In this document: piece by piece, positions 9,055 through 16,694 of the stretch | Layout: every line of letters starts with the position of its first letter | Numbering within the stretch: position 1 is the first letter of the stretch | Source: Candidatus Zhuqueibacterota bacterium | Lineage (GTDB): Bacteria > Zhuqueibacterota > Zhuqueibacteria > Residuimicrobiales > Oceaniaggregativiventaceae | Assembly (NCBI GenBank): GCA_016929055.1 | Contig: JAFGJN010000236.1 | Coordinates: 1-33,522 of the forward strand | Direction: 5' to 3' | Length of the DNA: 33,522 bases | The notes under the pieces: generated by a model | What the model was told of the DNA's origin: nothing | Database searches by the model: none | Seen by the model: the letters and a program-made list of their open reading frames with translations, nothing else | Position numbers and translations under genes: made by a program

Positions 9055-10497
9055 ATGTCACCCTTATTCAACCGACAAAACGGCCGCGGGCTGATGATGT
9101 ATCGCATCGCTTTTTTGCTCTCGGCCCTAACTCTCTTTCGCGTTGCCCATGCCGATTCACCGGTCATCCCGCCCGAGTATCGGTTCGATTCCTTGTCTGA
9201 GGCCCTGGCTGAACCTGAAATCGTCTATGAATTGCGCATGAAAAGCCGGTCAGACAAACCTTTGACCACCATACCTCGGGAAATCGACCGACTCGTTGAT
9301 TTGCAAAGACTCGACCTGAGCGCAAACGCCATTCAGAGCATTCCCGGATTTCTCACTCGTCTGCCTCGATTGCATGTCCTGATCCTTAATGGCAATCATC
9401 TGAACTCTCTGCCTCGCCTATTGAGCCGATCGCCGCAATTAAAACATATCGAGGTCGCGAACAACAGAATCGGAGAAATCGAGTCGGGTTTTTCGAATTT
9501 GCGACAACTCGAATCGCTCGTTCTTTCCGGCAATGTTCTGAAATCGCTTCCAGACGATTTTGGCAGCCTCGAAGAAATGAGGGTTTTGATCGCCAACAAC
9601 AATCTCTTTGAGGGAATTGATGAACGGATATTTGCTTTAAAGAATCTGACAACTGTGAATTTTGCTAACAACCTTATCCAGGAATTCCCTGGTACTGTGG
9701 CAAAACTCGAGCGATTGCAGGAACTCAATCTGTCTGGCAATTTGCTGGTTCGTCTGCCGGATCGAATCGGTGAATTGTCGGAGCTGCGCGATCTCTCGCT
9801 TTCTCAAAACCGCTTGGAAGGGCTGCCCCGATCGATCGGTGCTTTGAAAAAACTTGTGCGCCTCGATGTCCGAAAAAATCACTTGCGCCAACTTCCGCGA
9901 GAGATCGGTGAATTGGCTGATCTGGAGTATCTCTATCTCGGCGAAAACGAACTGGAATCACTTCCCTCTTCTCTGTGCGGCCTGGGGCGGCTGCGTCAAT
10001 TGCATCTGAAACGGAATCAACTCTCCCGGTTGCCCGTTGATTTCTGCCAGATGAAAACCTTGGCAACTCTCTATCTCGACGATAACTGCCTCGATCATTT
10101 GCCACTTGATTTTGGCGGGCTGAAAAAATTGCATCAGCTCTATTTGTCTGGAAACAGATTGCGTAAAGTGCCCGAAAGTATCGGTGATTTGCGGGAACTG
10201 GACAAACTGATTCTCAGTGAAAATCAATTGGAAGCCCTGCCGGAATCGATCGATGGCATGACGAATTTGCGAAAGCTTTATCTCGATGACAACCGCTTGA
10301 GTCAATTGCCCGATACAATCAGCCGGTTGTCCAAGTTGCGCATTCTCAGCCTCAAAGACAACCGGTTGAGCCGTCTGCCTCGGGATCTCGAGGGGTTGCA
10401 CGGGCTTCGTTACCTTTATTTGGATCGCAATCCGCTGGAGCCGGGAGAGCTGGAACGCTTGCGTCAAGCCTTGCCCAACACCGCGATTTCGTTTTAA
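9055..10497 (+). CDS. exported leucine-rich-repeat protein, 17 repeats
   Basis: This protein of about 480 residues has a signal-peptide-like segment (MMYRIAFLLSALTLFRVAHA) and about 60 residues of unique sequence. Then come 17 consecutive 23-residue leucine-rich repeats of the form LxxLxxLxLxxNxLxxLPxxIxx. The last is a cap (LRYLYLDRNPLEPGELERL). The short, regular 23-residue period with LP is the Shoc2/bacterial LRR type, a protein-binding solenoid. No enzymatic domain is attached. The ATG at 9055 (AGG four bases upstream) or the paired ATGs at 9094/9097 could be the start; the latter give a cleaner signal peptide. It follows the porin by 12 bases. Its partner and location (periplasm or surface) are unknown. 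Confidence 0.85.
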   Translation: MSPLFNRQNGRGLMMYRIAFLLSALTLFRVAHADSPVIPPEYRFDSLSEALAEPEIVYELRMKSRSDKPLTTIPREIDRLVDLQRLDLSANAIQSIPGFLTRLPRLHVLILNGNHLNSLPRLLSRSPQLKHIEVANNRIGEIESGFSNLRQLESLVLSGNVLKSLPDDFGSLEEMRVLIANNNLFEGIDERIFALKNLTTVNFANNLIQEFPGTVAKLERLQELNLSGNLLVRLPDRIGELSELRDLSLSQNRLEGLPRSIGALKKLVRLDVRKNHLRQLPREIGELADLEYLYLGENELESLPSSLCGLGRLRQLHLKRNQLSRLPVDFCQMKTLATLYLDDNCLDHLPLDFGGLKKLHQLYLSGNRLRKVPESIGDLRELDKLILSENQLEALPESIDGMTNLRKLYLDDNRLSQLPDTISRLSKLRILSLKDNRLSRLPRDLEGLHGLRYLYLDRNPLEPGELERLRQALPNTAISF

Positions 10498-10566
10498 GGC
10501 ATCAGCGATCCTGGAGTTGTGCGCAGCTACCCGGGGAGAGCTTGGCCTTTTCGAGGAAAAGAAGAG

Positions 10567-11325
10567 ATGAAAAGCGAGCGTCATGTTTTCCTGAATCGCA
10601 ACAGAGAAGAGCTGGTTGGGATTCTGGATTTGCCCGACGAGACCGAACCGAAATTTTATGCGCTCTATGCTCACTGTTTCACGTGCTCGAAAAATCTCAA
10701 GAGTATCGTTTGGATCAGCCGCACCTTGATCCGCTATGGGATCGCTGTTTTTCGTTTCGATTTTACCGGCATAGCCGAAAGCGGGGGGGATTTCAGCTCG
10801 ACTTTGTTGATGCATAACGTTGCGGATATCGTCGCCGCAGCGGAATTTCTGCAGAAGAAATTCGAGTCGCCGCAATTGCTCATCGGCCATTCTTTGGGGG
10901 GATCTGCCATTCAGCTGGCTGCGCCGAAAATCGCAACCGCCCGTGCCCTCGTTCTTATCGCTTCGCCGTATGAACCCTCGCATCTGGGGAGCGTGCTCAC
11001 ACAGGCGCGCGAGCGCGCTCTTCAGGAAGGCGAAACGACTGTCACCATCGGTGGCAACCGCTTTCGCCTGACTGCAGAGTTTTTTAAGGATTTGCAGCGC
11101 CATTCTTCGTCGCCTATCGATTCTCGTCTGGCGCTGTTGATCTGCCATTCTCCTCAGGATCAAACCGTGCCGATGGCGCAAGCATTGAAAACTTTTCAAT
11201 CCGCCAAAGGCGATAAAAGTTTGATATCGCTTGGCAGCGCGGATCATATCCTCAGTCGTAAAGGCGATGCGGTTTATGCCGGAAACGTCATCGGACTCTG
11301 GGCTCTTTATGTTTTGGGGGTTTAA
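10567..11325 (+). CDS. alpha/beta hydrolase of the OsmC-partner type
   Basis: This 252-residue cytoplasmic hydrolase has a complete catalytic triad candidate: Ser109 in GHSLGG, Asp198 in HSPQDQTVP and His227 in SADHILS. It has AHCFTCSKN near the oxyanion region and VFRFDFTGIAESGGDFSS after the second strand. This pattern is that of the hydrolase half of bifunctional alpha/beta hydrolase-OsmC proteins, but here no OsmC domain is attached. The likely role is an esterase or thioesterase of unknown substrate. The start at 10567 is preceded by a GAAGAG-type site; the frame extends upstream to 10519 with no family resemblance. The dusA-type gene begins four bases after its stop. Confidence 0.82.
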   Translation: MKSERHVFLNRNREELVGILDLPDETEPKFYALYAHCFTCSKNLKSIVWISRTLIRYGIAVFRFDFTGIAESGGDFSSTLLMHNVADIVAAAEFLQKKFESPQLLIGHSLGGSAIQLAAPKIATARALVLIASPYEPSHLGSVLTQARERALQEGETTVTIGGNRFRLTAEFFKDLQRHSSSPIDSRLALLICHSPQDQTVPMAQALKTFQSAKGDKSLISLGSADHILSRKGDAVYAGNVIGLWALYVLGV

Positions 11326-11329
11326 AAAG

Positions 11330-12370
11330 ATGGCTGCTGTTGACGATATGACGACTGAATCGATGGCCATTCCTCGTCCTTTGAGTATCGCTCCGATGCT
11401 GGACTGGAGCGATCGCCACTTTCGCTATTTTTTTCGTTTGATCTCACGCCGGGTACTTTTATATACCGAAATGGTGACGACATCGGCCCTTTTGCATGGT
11501 GATCGGGAAAAATTGCTCGACTATTCCTGTGAGGAAAAACCATTGGCTCTGCAGCTGGGTGGCGATGACCCGAAAAAATTGGCCGAATGCGTGCGCATCG
11601 CCAGGGATTACGACTATGACGAAGTCAATCTCAATGTGGGTTGCCCCAGCGATCGGGTGCAGAGTGGCCGGTTCGGCGCTTGTCTGATGGCCAAACCGCA
11701 ACGCGTGGCAGACGCGGTGCATGAAATGAAAAAAGTGTCCAGCATACCGGTTACGGTCAAGCATCGTATCGGAATCGACGGACTGGAGGGCTATGACGAT
11801 CTGGCGGATTTCGTGCGCATTGTCCTCGAGGGCGGATGCGACCGCTTTATCGTTCACGCCCGAATTGCTAGGCTAAGCGGCTTGAGCCCGAAAGAAAATC
11901 GCTCTATTCCGCCTTTACGATATGCGCAAGTCTACCGGCTTAAAAACGATTTTCCGCAAAGCTTAATCGATATCAACGGCGGGGTCACGACTCTGCAGCA
12001 GGTCCTTTCGCATCTGGAGCATGTCGACGGCGTCATGGTCGGTCGAGCTGCTTATGGCCATCCCTATGCCTTCAGCTTGGCCGATCAGGTTATTTTTGCT
12101 GATTGTGCGCCGCAGAAGAGCCGCGGCCGGATCATCGAAGCCATGGCGGAATATCTCGATCGGCAATTAACCGAGTCGTCTACATCCGTCCACAAGATTA
12201 TCAATCCGATGCTCAATCTTTTCAAAGGCAAACCAGCAGCTCGTTCCTGGCGGCGCTTTCTCAGCGAGAACATTCATAAAAGTTCCGATCCGGTCGGATT
12301 GTTGTTGGATTCCGTCAAAATCATTCCCGCCCAAGTCTTGCAGGAGGTATCCACCTTTTCTACCCCCTGA
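11330..12370 (+). CDS. dusA: tRNA-dihydrouridine synthase, DusA type
   Basis: This 346-residue FMN enzyme reduces uridine to dihydrouridine in the tRNA D-loop. It shows the TIM-barrel Dus signature: SIAPMLDWSDRHFRYFFRL, YTEMVTTSALLHG, LQLGGDDPKKLAEC, NLNVGCPSDRVQSGRFGACLM with catalytic Cys105, VKHRIGID, and HARIARLSGLSPKENRSIPPL. That last motif (GLSPKENR.IPPL) is specific to the DusA branch. INGGV and MVGRAAYGHPY form the phosphate-binding end. The ATG at 11330 lies four bases after the hydrolase stop; a GGGGG tract lies about nine bases upstream. Longer frames back to 11231 overlap the hydrolase gene. Confidence 0.95.
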   Translation: MAAVDDMTTESMAIPRPLSIAPMLDWSDRHFRYFFRLISRRVLLYTEMVTTSALLHGDREKLLDYSCEEKPLALQLGGDDPKKLAECVRIARDYDYDEVNLNVGCPSDRVQSGRFGACLMAKPQRVADAVHEMKKVSSIPVTVKHRIGIDGLEGYDDLADFVRIVLEGGCDRFIVHARIARLSGLSPKENRSIPPLRYAQVYRLKNDFPQSLIDINGGVTTLQQVLSHLEHVDGVMVGRAAYGHPYAFSLADQVIFADCAPQKSRGRIIEAMAEYLDRQLTESSTSVHKIINPMLNLFKGKPAARSWRRFLSENIHKSSDPVGLLLDSVKIIPAQVLQEVSTFSTP

Positions 12371-12385
12371 TCGGCCCTGATCGGC

Positions 12386-12416
12386 GGCAAAAGTTCTCTT
12401 TTTTGCCTTGTTTTTT
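12386..12416 (+). terminator. weak terminator after the dus gene
   Basis: GGCAAAAG and CTTTTTTGCC can pair with a small bulge around a TTCT loop, followed by TTGTTTTTT. It lies 15 bases after the dus stop. The stem is AT-rich and imperfect, so strength is doubtful. Confidence 0.4.
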
Positions 12417-12436
12417 ATACCCTGCTTTGGTATTAT
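12408..12436 (+). promoter_or_regulatory. predicted promoter of the SWIM gene
   Basis: TTGTTT, a 17-base spacer and TATTAT lie about 95 bases before the likely original ATG of the SWIM gene at 12532. The -10 matches consensus at five of six bases; the -35 matches only at TTG. It overlaps the T run of the preceding terminator. Confidence 0.4.
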
Positions 12437-12573
12437 TCAAAGAACGATCGAGAAGGTTTTGCCTCACAGTACGTGTATTTTTGCGGCGTTCGCGGGTGGC
12501 AAGGGCGGGGGATAAAAACAAGTGAGCCGGGATGGTGACGAAAAAGTCAAACGATTAGATCACGCCCGATCTG

Positions 12574-13017
12574 TTGGATCTGCAACTCGAACAGGTCGAA
12601 GAGTTGGATCGCCAGGTGAGCGAAGGGCAAGCGTTCGCCTATTACGAGGGTGTGCAGATATCTCATGCCAATGTCTATCGCAACATCCTTTCCGGACGCG
12701 TAGGCGATCTGATTGAATGGTATGATGTACGGGTGCGGATTTTTGGTCGGCAAATCAGCGGATCCTGTTCATGCGGTGAATCGCGCCAAATTTGTCGACA
12801 TATCATCGCTCTGTTGTATGCGTGGATTCAGGATGGTAGAGATTTTGTCGATATCGGTGAAAAGATCGCTGAAATAAAAAAGCTCGATCACGAACGATTG
12901 ATCGAAATCGTTGGCAATATTCTGCGCTACAACCCCGCGCTGGCCGATCTCTTTTTCGAAAAAGATCGAATGGATTGGGATGAGTTGGATTTTCAAGTCG
13001 GCCCGGATATAAACTGA
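12574..13017 (+). CDS. SWIM zinc-finger protein, start interrupted by an amber codon
   Basis: This 147-residue open frame contains one SWIM motif, C-x-C-x6-C-x-H (Cys65, Cys67, Cys74, His76, counted from the TTG at 12574). A predicted helical region, HIIALLYAWI, follows. SWIM domains bind zinc and usually mediate DNA or protein contacts. The N-terminal part resembles other small bacterial SWIM proteins, with a repeated-Glu helix and a FAYYEGVQIS strand. Only weak start codons (TTG, CTG) lie in the open part. Upstream in the same frame, an ATG at 12532 with a GAGCCGGG site encodes MVTKKSND and is then stopped by TAG at 12556-12558. The gene may therefore be a recent pseudogene, use a rare start, or need read-through. 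It has its own predicted promoter. Confidence 0.68.
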   Translation: MDLQLEQVEELDRQVSEGQAFAYYEGVQISHANVYRNILSGRVGDLIEWYDVRVRIFGRQISGSCSCGESRQICRHIIALLYAWIQDGRDFVDIGEKIAEIKKLDHERLIEIVGNILRYNPALADLFFEKDRMDWDELDFQVGPDIN

Positions 13018-13433
13018 GCGTCGTCTTTTTCTCTCTTGGCGATCGGCAGAGTCTTTAGATTCGGATTGCCAAGTATTTGGCGCACTTTCTGCAACAAAAT
13101 TTGGTGTGCGAATACAGCGGTGAGAGCCTTCTTTGCAGGCGAATAAAAATAATAAAAACAATAATTTTTGGCGTGGCGGCGATCGATGTTTGTCTTTGTT
13201 TTGCGACATCTGTCTTTTCCCGAGACAAGTGTGGCGCTTTGAAGGTAGTCCGAGATGACACGGTTCCTCTACCGGCTAAATGATTGACAGATCAAACGCT
13301 CTTGGAACAGGATTCGACCAGCTGCTGGTGCGAGGTGCTGTCGTCGCCCCCAGCGAATCGATCAATTGTGTCAAATCGAGTTCCGCTGCAACAGAATCAG
13401 AGTAAAAAGAGAGGAACGGAAATATTGATAAAG
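13018..13433 (+). other. gap of about 415 bases without a supported gene
   Basis: Between the SWIM gene and the transglycosylase gene no coding region is convincing. A 68-codon plus-strand frame at 13077-13283 has unlikely composition and no homology I recognise. Its right end may carry the promoter of the transglycosylase gene, which I could not place. Confidence 0.5.
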
Positions 13434-15407
13434 ATGCGGAAGGGTATTGTGGTTGTTTGGGGGGCAGTGGGAATCCTGTTGTTTCTATTCAAATTTTTGC
13501 CGGCGGAGACGATTTTCCCGCTGCCGGAAAATTTAAAGCCGAATGTCGATTTTTGGATCCAGGTCTATTCGAAATTTGATATTCATCAGGTTGTCCTCCA
13601 CGACAGAGATAATCTGCAAGTCATCTATGAGGTTGTCTCCTTTGCTCCCGATTCCAACGGCACCCTGTCACGCGAGCAGTGGAAGCAAGTCGAAGAGGTC
13701 AAGAAAGAATACGCCGATATTTTGCGCGATCTCGGCCGAAAAGGCGAGATCGATCCCTCAACGCTCTCACCCAAGGCTTATGTTGTGTATCAGCTTTGGG
13801 AAGACATCGATCAGCCCGACAAATTTATGCGTGCAATCGGCAATCTGCGCGCACAAAAGGGGTTGCGTTCACAGTTTCGCGATGGCGTGGTGCGATCCGG
13901 CCGATATCTCGATACCATCAAGGGTATTTTGCGCCAATATCAGGTGCCCGAAGATCTCGCATATCTTCCGCATGTCGAGTCTTCCTTTAATTATCACGCT
14001 TATTCAAAACTGGGAGCGGCGGGCATGTGGCAATTTACCCGCCACACCGGCCGTCTTTTTCTTAAAATCGACTATTCGATCGATGAACGTCTGGATCCGC
14101 TCTGGTCTTCCGAGGCCGCTGCCAAATTGCTGGCCAAGAATTATGAGGAACTGTTGAGTTGGCCGTTGGCGATTACTGCTTACAATCACGGATTGAACGG
14201 CATGCGCCGGGCAAAGCGGCAATTGGAAACCGACGATATCGGTGTGATTGTCGAATCGTATCGCGGTCGCAGCTTTGGTTTTGCATCGAGAAATTTCTAT
14301 GCTGAATTTCTGGCGGCCAGGGAAATTGCCACAAACATCGATCGCTATTTTGGTGCGCTTACGCTGGAAACACCCAAGCCCATGGCAGTCTTGACCGTTC
14401 CGCATTATGTTCCTCTCTCTCTACTGGCACAAAGTTTTGGACTCGATATCGAAACCCTTGCAACCCATAATCCCGCCTTACGAGCCCCGATCCTCAAATC
14501 GCAGCGCCGTGTTCCTCAAGGATTTCGCTTGCGATTGCCTCTGGATATCGATAGGGATTATGAAGCTTTGTATGCGACGATTGCCGACATCGATAAGCAC
14601 GATGCTCAGGTCCGCGATCGATACTATCGCGTCAAACGAGGAGACAATCTCGGCAATCTCGCGCGCCAATTCGGTACCGATTTGACTACGTTGATGGCGC
14701 TCAACGACATCGACAATCCGCATCGCATCCGCGTCGGACAGATACTCGAGCTTCCGGGTATCAGCCAATCGGTAACCCCGGTTCAGACAGCCTACCAACC
14801 CGTTGCAGAGACACCAGGCGGTGGATTGGAGCCGGAAGCGGCCTCTGTTGTGGAAACAAAGTCGACCGATCTGCCCCAGACGTCTGTGGCGGCTGAACCG
14901 TTTTTACCGCTCCGTTCAGCGTTGACGGAGCCGGAGGCAGTCGTCGGATTCACCGTGGCTTTTGAAGCGCCCACGGATCAATCTGTTGTCGTTGAGCCGG
15001 AAGAGACATTGGGGCATTTTGCCGAATGGCTCGGTATTTCGGCCCAGCGCCTGCGCGATGTCAATGGTTTGCCCTATGGACAGGAGATTCAAATCGGCAA
15101 AAAATTGTCTCTGATCTTTACTCAGGTTTCCGCCGCCGAATTTCATCGCCGCCGGCTCGAATACCACAAAGGTATTCAGGAAGATTTTTTCGGCCATTTT
15201 CGTATCGATTCCACCCGTTCCTATCGCATTCGGAGTGGCGATAATATCTGGCACCTTTGCAATCGAACTTTTACTGTTCCGCTCTGGTTGCTGCGACGTC
15301 TCAATCCAGAAGTCGATATCGCTCGCCTCTATCCGGGCGAGACGCTTTTGGTGCCGGTTGTGCGGCCGCGCAGTGTCGATCATGCTCTGTTGGAGATGGA
15401 AGAATAG
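13434..15407 (+). CDS. MltD-like membrane-bound lytic transglycosylase with LysM domains
   Basis: This 657-residue protein begins with one membrane segment (GIVVVWGAVGILLFLFKFLP). An N-terminal helical region is followed by an SLT/goose-lysozyme-type domain with catalytic Glu182 in LPHVESSFNYHAYSKLGAAG and then MWQF, and ITAYNHGLNGM near the fold's end. It then carries LysM-like domains near residues 322-370, 398-441, 518-562 and 597-642; the second and fourth (YRVKRGDN and YRIRSGDN) are the clearest. The family cleaves the glycan strand of peptidoglycan, leaving 1,6-anhydro-MurNAc ends, and LysM binds the glycan. The ATG at 13434 is favoured; a TTG three codons earlier has a better GGA-spaced ribosome site, and the frame opens from 13284. 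The muramidase gene follows three bases after its stop. Confidence 0.9.
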   Translation: MRKGIVVVWGAVGILLFLFKFLPAETIFPLPENLKPNVDFWIQVYSKFDIHQVVLHDRDNLQVIYEVVSFAPDSNGTLSREQWKQVEEVKKEYADILRDLGRKGEIDPSTLSPKAYVVYQLWEDIDQPDKFMRAIGNLRAQKGLRSQFRDGVVRSGRYLDTIKGILRQYQVPEDLAYLPHVESSFNYHAYSKLGAAGMWQFTRHTGRLFLKIDYSIDERLDPLWSSEAAAKLLAKNYEELLSWPLAITAYNHGLNGMRRAKRQLETDDIGVIVESYRGRSFGFASRNFYAEFLAAREIATNIDRYFGALTLETPKPMAVLTVPHYVPLSLLAQSFGLDIETLATHNPALRAPILKSQRRVPQGFRLRLPLDIDRDYEALYATIADIDKHDAQVRDRYYRVKRGDNLGNLARQFGTDLTTLMALNDIDNPHRIRVGQILELPGISQSVTPVQTAYQPVAETPGGGLEPEAASVVETKSTDLPQTSVAAEPFLPLRSALTEPEAVVGFTVAFEAPTDQSVVVEPEETLGHFAEWLGISAQRLRDVNGLPYGQEIQIGKKLSLIFTQVSAAEFHRRRLEYHKGIQEDFFGHFRIDSTRSYRIRSGDNIWHLCNRTFTVPLWLLRRLNPEVDIARLYPGETLLVPVVRPRSVDHALLEMEE

Positions 15408-15410
15408 AGA

Positions 15411-16673
15411 ATGGCCCGCAAGAGCTGCAAATCATTCATTTTCTTTTTTTATCTTTTTTGTTTGACGTGTAATGGGTCGGCACAGGTTCGAACTGGCCTG
15501 GATCGATTGGTCGACTCAGATTTTGCCGAGCTGGCAGGTCGGCGTATCGGTTTGATCACCAATGCCACTGCACGCTCCGCCGACGGCCGGCACGCCATCG
15601 ACATATTGGCGCAAAGCGACCGACTGAGGCTTGAAGCTCTGTTTTCACCGGAACACGGTATTCGAGGCGACAGGGAGGCAGGTGCCGACGTACCGACTCT
15701 AAGCGACAGTCTTACCGGTCTTCCGATTAACAGCCTCTATGGCGATACGCGTCGTCCTACCGCAAAGATGGTTGAAGGACTTGACGCCCTGGTCTTCGAC
15801 ATCCAGGATGTCGGTACGCGCTTTTATACCTATATCAGCACCCTCTATCTGTGTCTGCAAGCCGCTTCCGAATTCGATCTCGCGTTTTTCGTGCTCGATC
15901 GCCCCAATCCTATCGGAGGCACTTTGGTCGAAGGACCGGTGCTGTCGAGCGAATTTGCTTCGTTTGTCGGTATCGCCCCCATACCCCTGCGCCATGGTTT
16001 GACTGTGGGCGAACTGGCTCTGCTTTTTAACCAGTCCGGATGGGTACATCGGGGCCGGCCGATCGATTTGACCGTCATTGCCTGCGACGGATGGCGTCGC
16101 GATCAAACCTTTTGTCGAACCGAATTGACCTGGATTCCTCCTTCCCCCAATATGGTTTCACCCCAAACAGCGCTTGTCTATCCCGCGACCGGACTTCTGG
16201 AAGGGAGCAATGTTTCCGAAGGGCGGGGAACCGCGAATCCTTTCCGCATCATCGGCGCTCCATGGATCGATGCGCCGCAGTTGGCTGCCAGACTGAGTGC
16301 CACCGTCACGGCAGACGTGCAGATCGATACTCTTTCATTCGTTCCTCAGGCGTTGACCGGCAAGTCTATGAATCCAAAATATTTGCACCAACGCTGTCAG
16401 GGCCTGTTCCTGACCGTTAACAATCCACGTGATTTTCTCTCCGTCGAGTTTGGAATCCATCTGCTCGTCGCCCTGCGCGATTTGTATCCCGATGACCTGC
16501 TGCTGCGGGAAGAGTGGTTGAACAAATTGCTGGGAACCGACCAGATCACCAAAGCATTGAAAGAAGGAAAAGATGCGGTCGCGATTATGCAGATCTGCAA
16601 CTCTGAAATCACAGATTTCGAAAAGCTGCGCCGGACGGTTCTGATCTATCCTGATATCGATTCTATGCAGTAA
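15411..16673 (+). CDS. DUF1343/NamZ-type exo-beta-N-acetylmuramidase
   Basis: This 420-residue exported protein starts with a signal peptide (KSFIFFFYLFCLTCNGSAQ). The DUF1343 (GH171) hallmarks are all present: LAGRRIGLITNATARS, LEALFSPEHGIRGDREAG, LVFDIQDVGTRFYTYISTLY, FVLDRPNPIGGTLVEGP, YPATGLLEGSNVSEGRGT, PFRIIGAPWID and GLFLTV. NamZ enzymes release MurNAc from the ends of peptidoglycan fragments. The likely location is the periplasm or outer-membrane face. It begins three bases after the MltD-like gene, which would generate the fragment ends it uses. The family assignment is firm; activity is from family knowledge. Confidence 0.93.
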   Translation: MARKSCKSFIFFFYLFCLTCNGSAQVRTGLDRLVDSDFAELAGRRIGLITNATARSADGRHAIDILAQSDRLRLEALFSPEHGIRGDREAGADVPTLSDSLTGLPINSLYGDTRRPTAKMVEGLDALVFDIQDVGTRFYTYISTLYLCLQAASEFDLAFFVLDRPNPIGGTLVEGPVLSSEFASFVGIAPIPLRHGLTVGELALLFNQSGWVHRGRPIDLTVIACDGWRRDQTFCRTELTWIPPSPNMVSPQTALVYPATGLLEGSNVSEGRGTANPFRIIGAPWIDAPQLAARLSATVTADVQIDTLSFVPQALTGKSMNPKYLHQRCQGLFLTVNNPRDFLSVEFGIHLLVALRDLYPDDLLLREEWLNKLLGTDQITKALKEGKDAVAIMQICNSEITDFEKLRRTVLIYPDIDSMQ

Positions 16674-16694
16674 AATTCCAACAAGCGGTGTCGT

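Noticed and set aside
9295-10480. 69-base periodicity as a DNA tandem repeat
   Set aside because: The period follows the 23-residue LRR; the DNA copies are too divergent to be a satellite or CRISPR-like array.
9958-11370. 470-codon minus-strand frame opposite the LRR and hydrolase genes
   Set aside because: It is antisense to well-recognised genes; repetitive LRR codons keep the opposite strand open.
13077-13283. 68-codon frame between the SWIM and transglycosylase genes
   Set aside because: No family resemblance, no ribosome site; one hydrophobic stretch is not enough.
15480-15500. tRNA-like GGTTCGAA segment
   Set aside because: It is inside the NamZ coding region and has no acceptor stem or anticodon arm around it.
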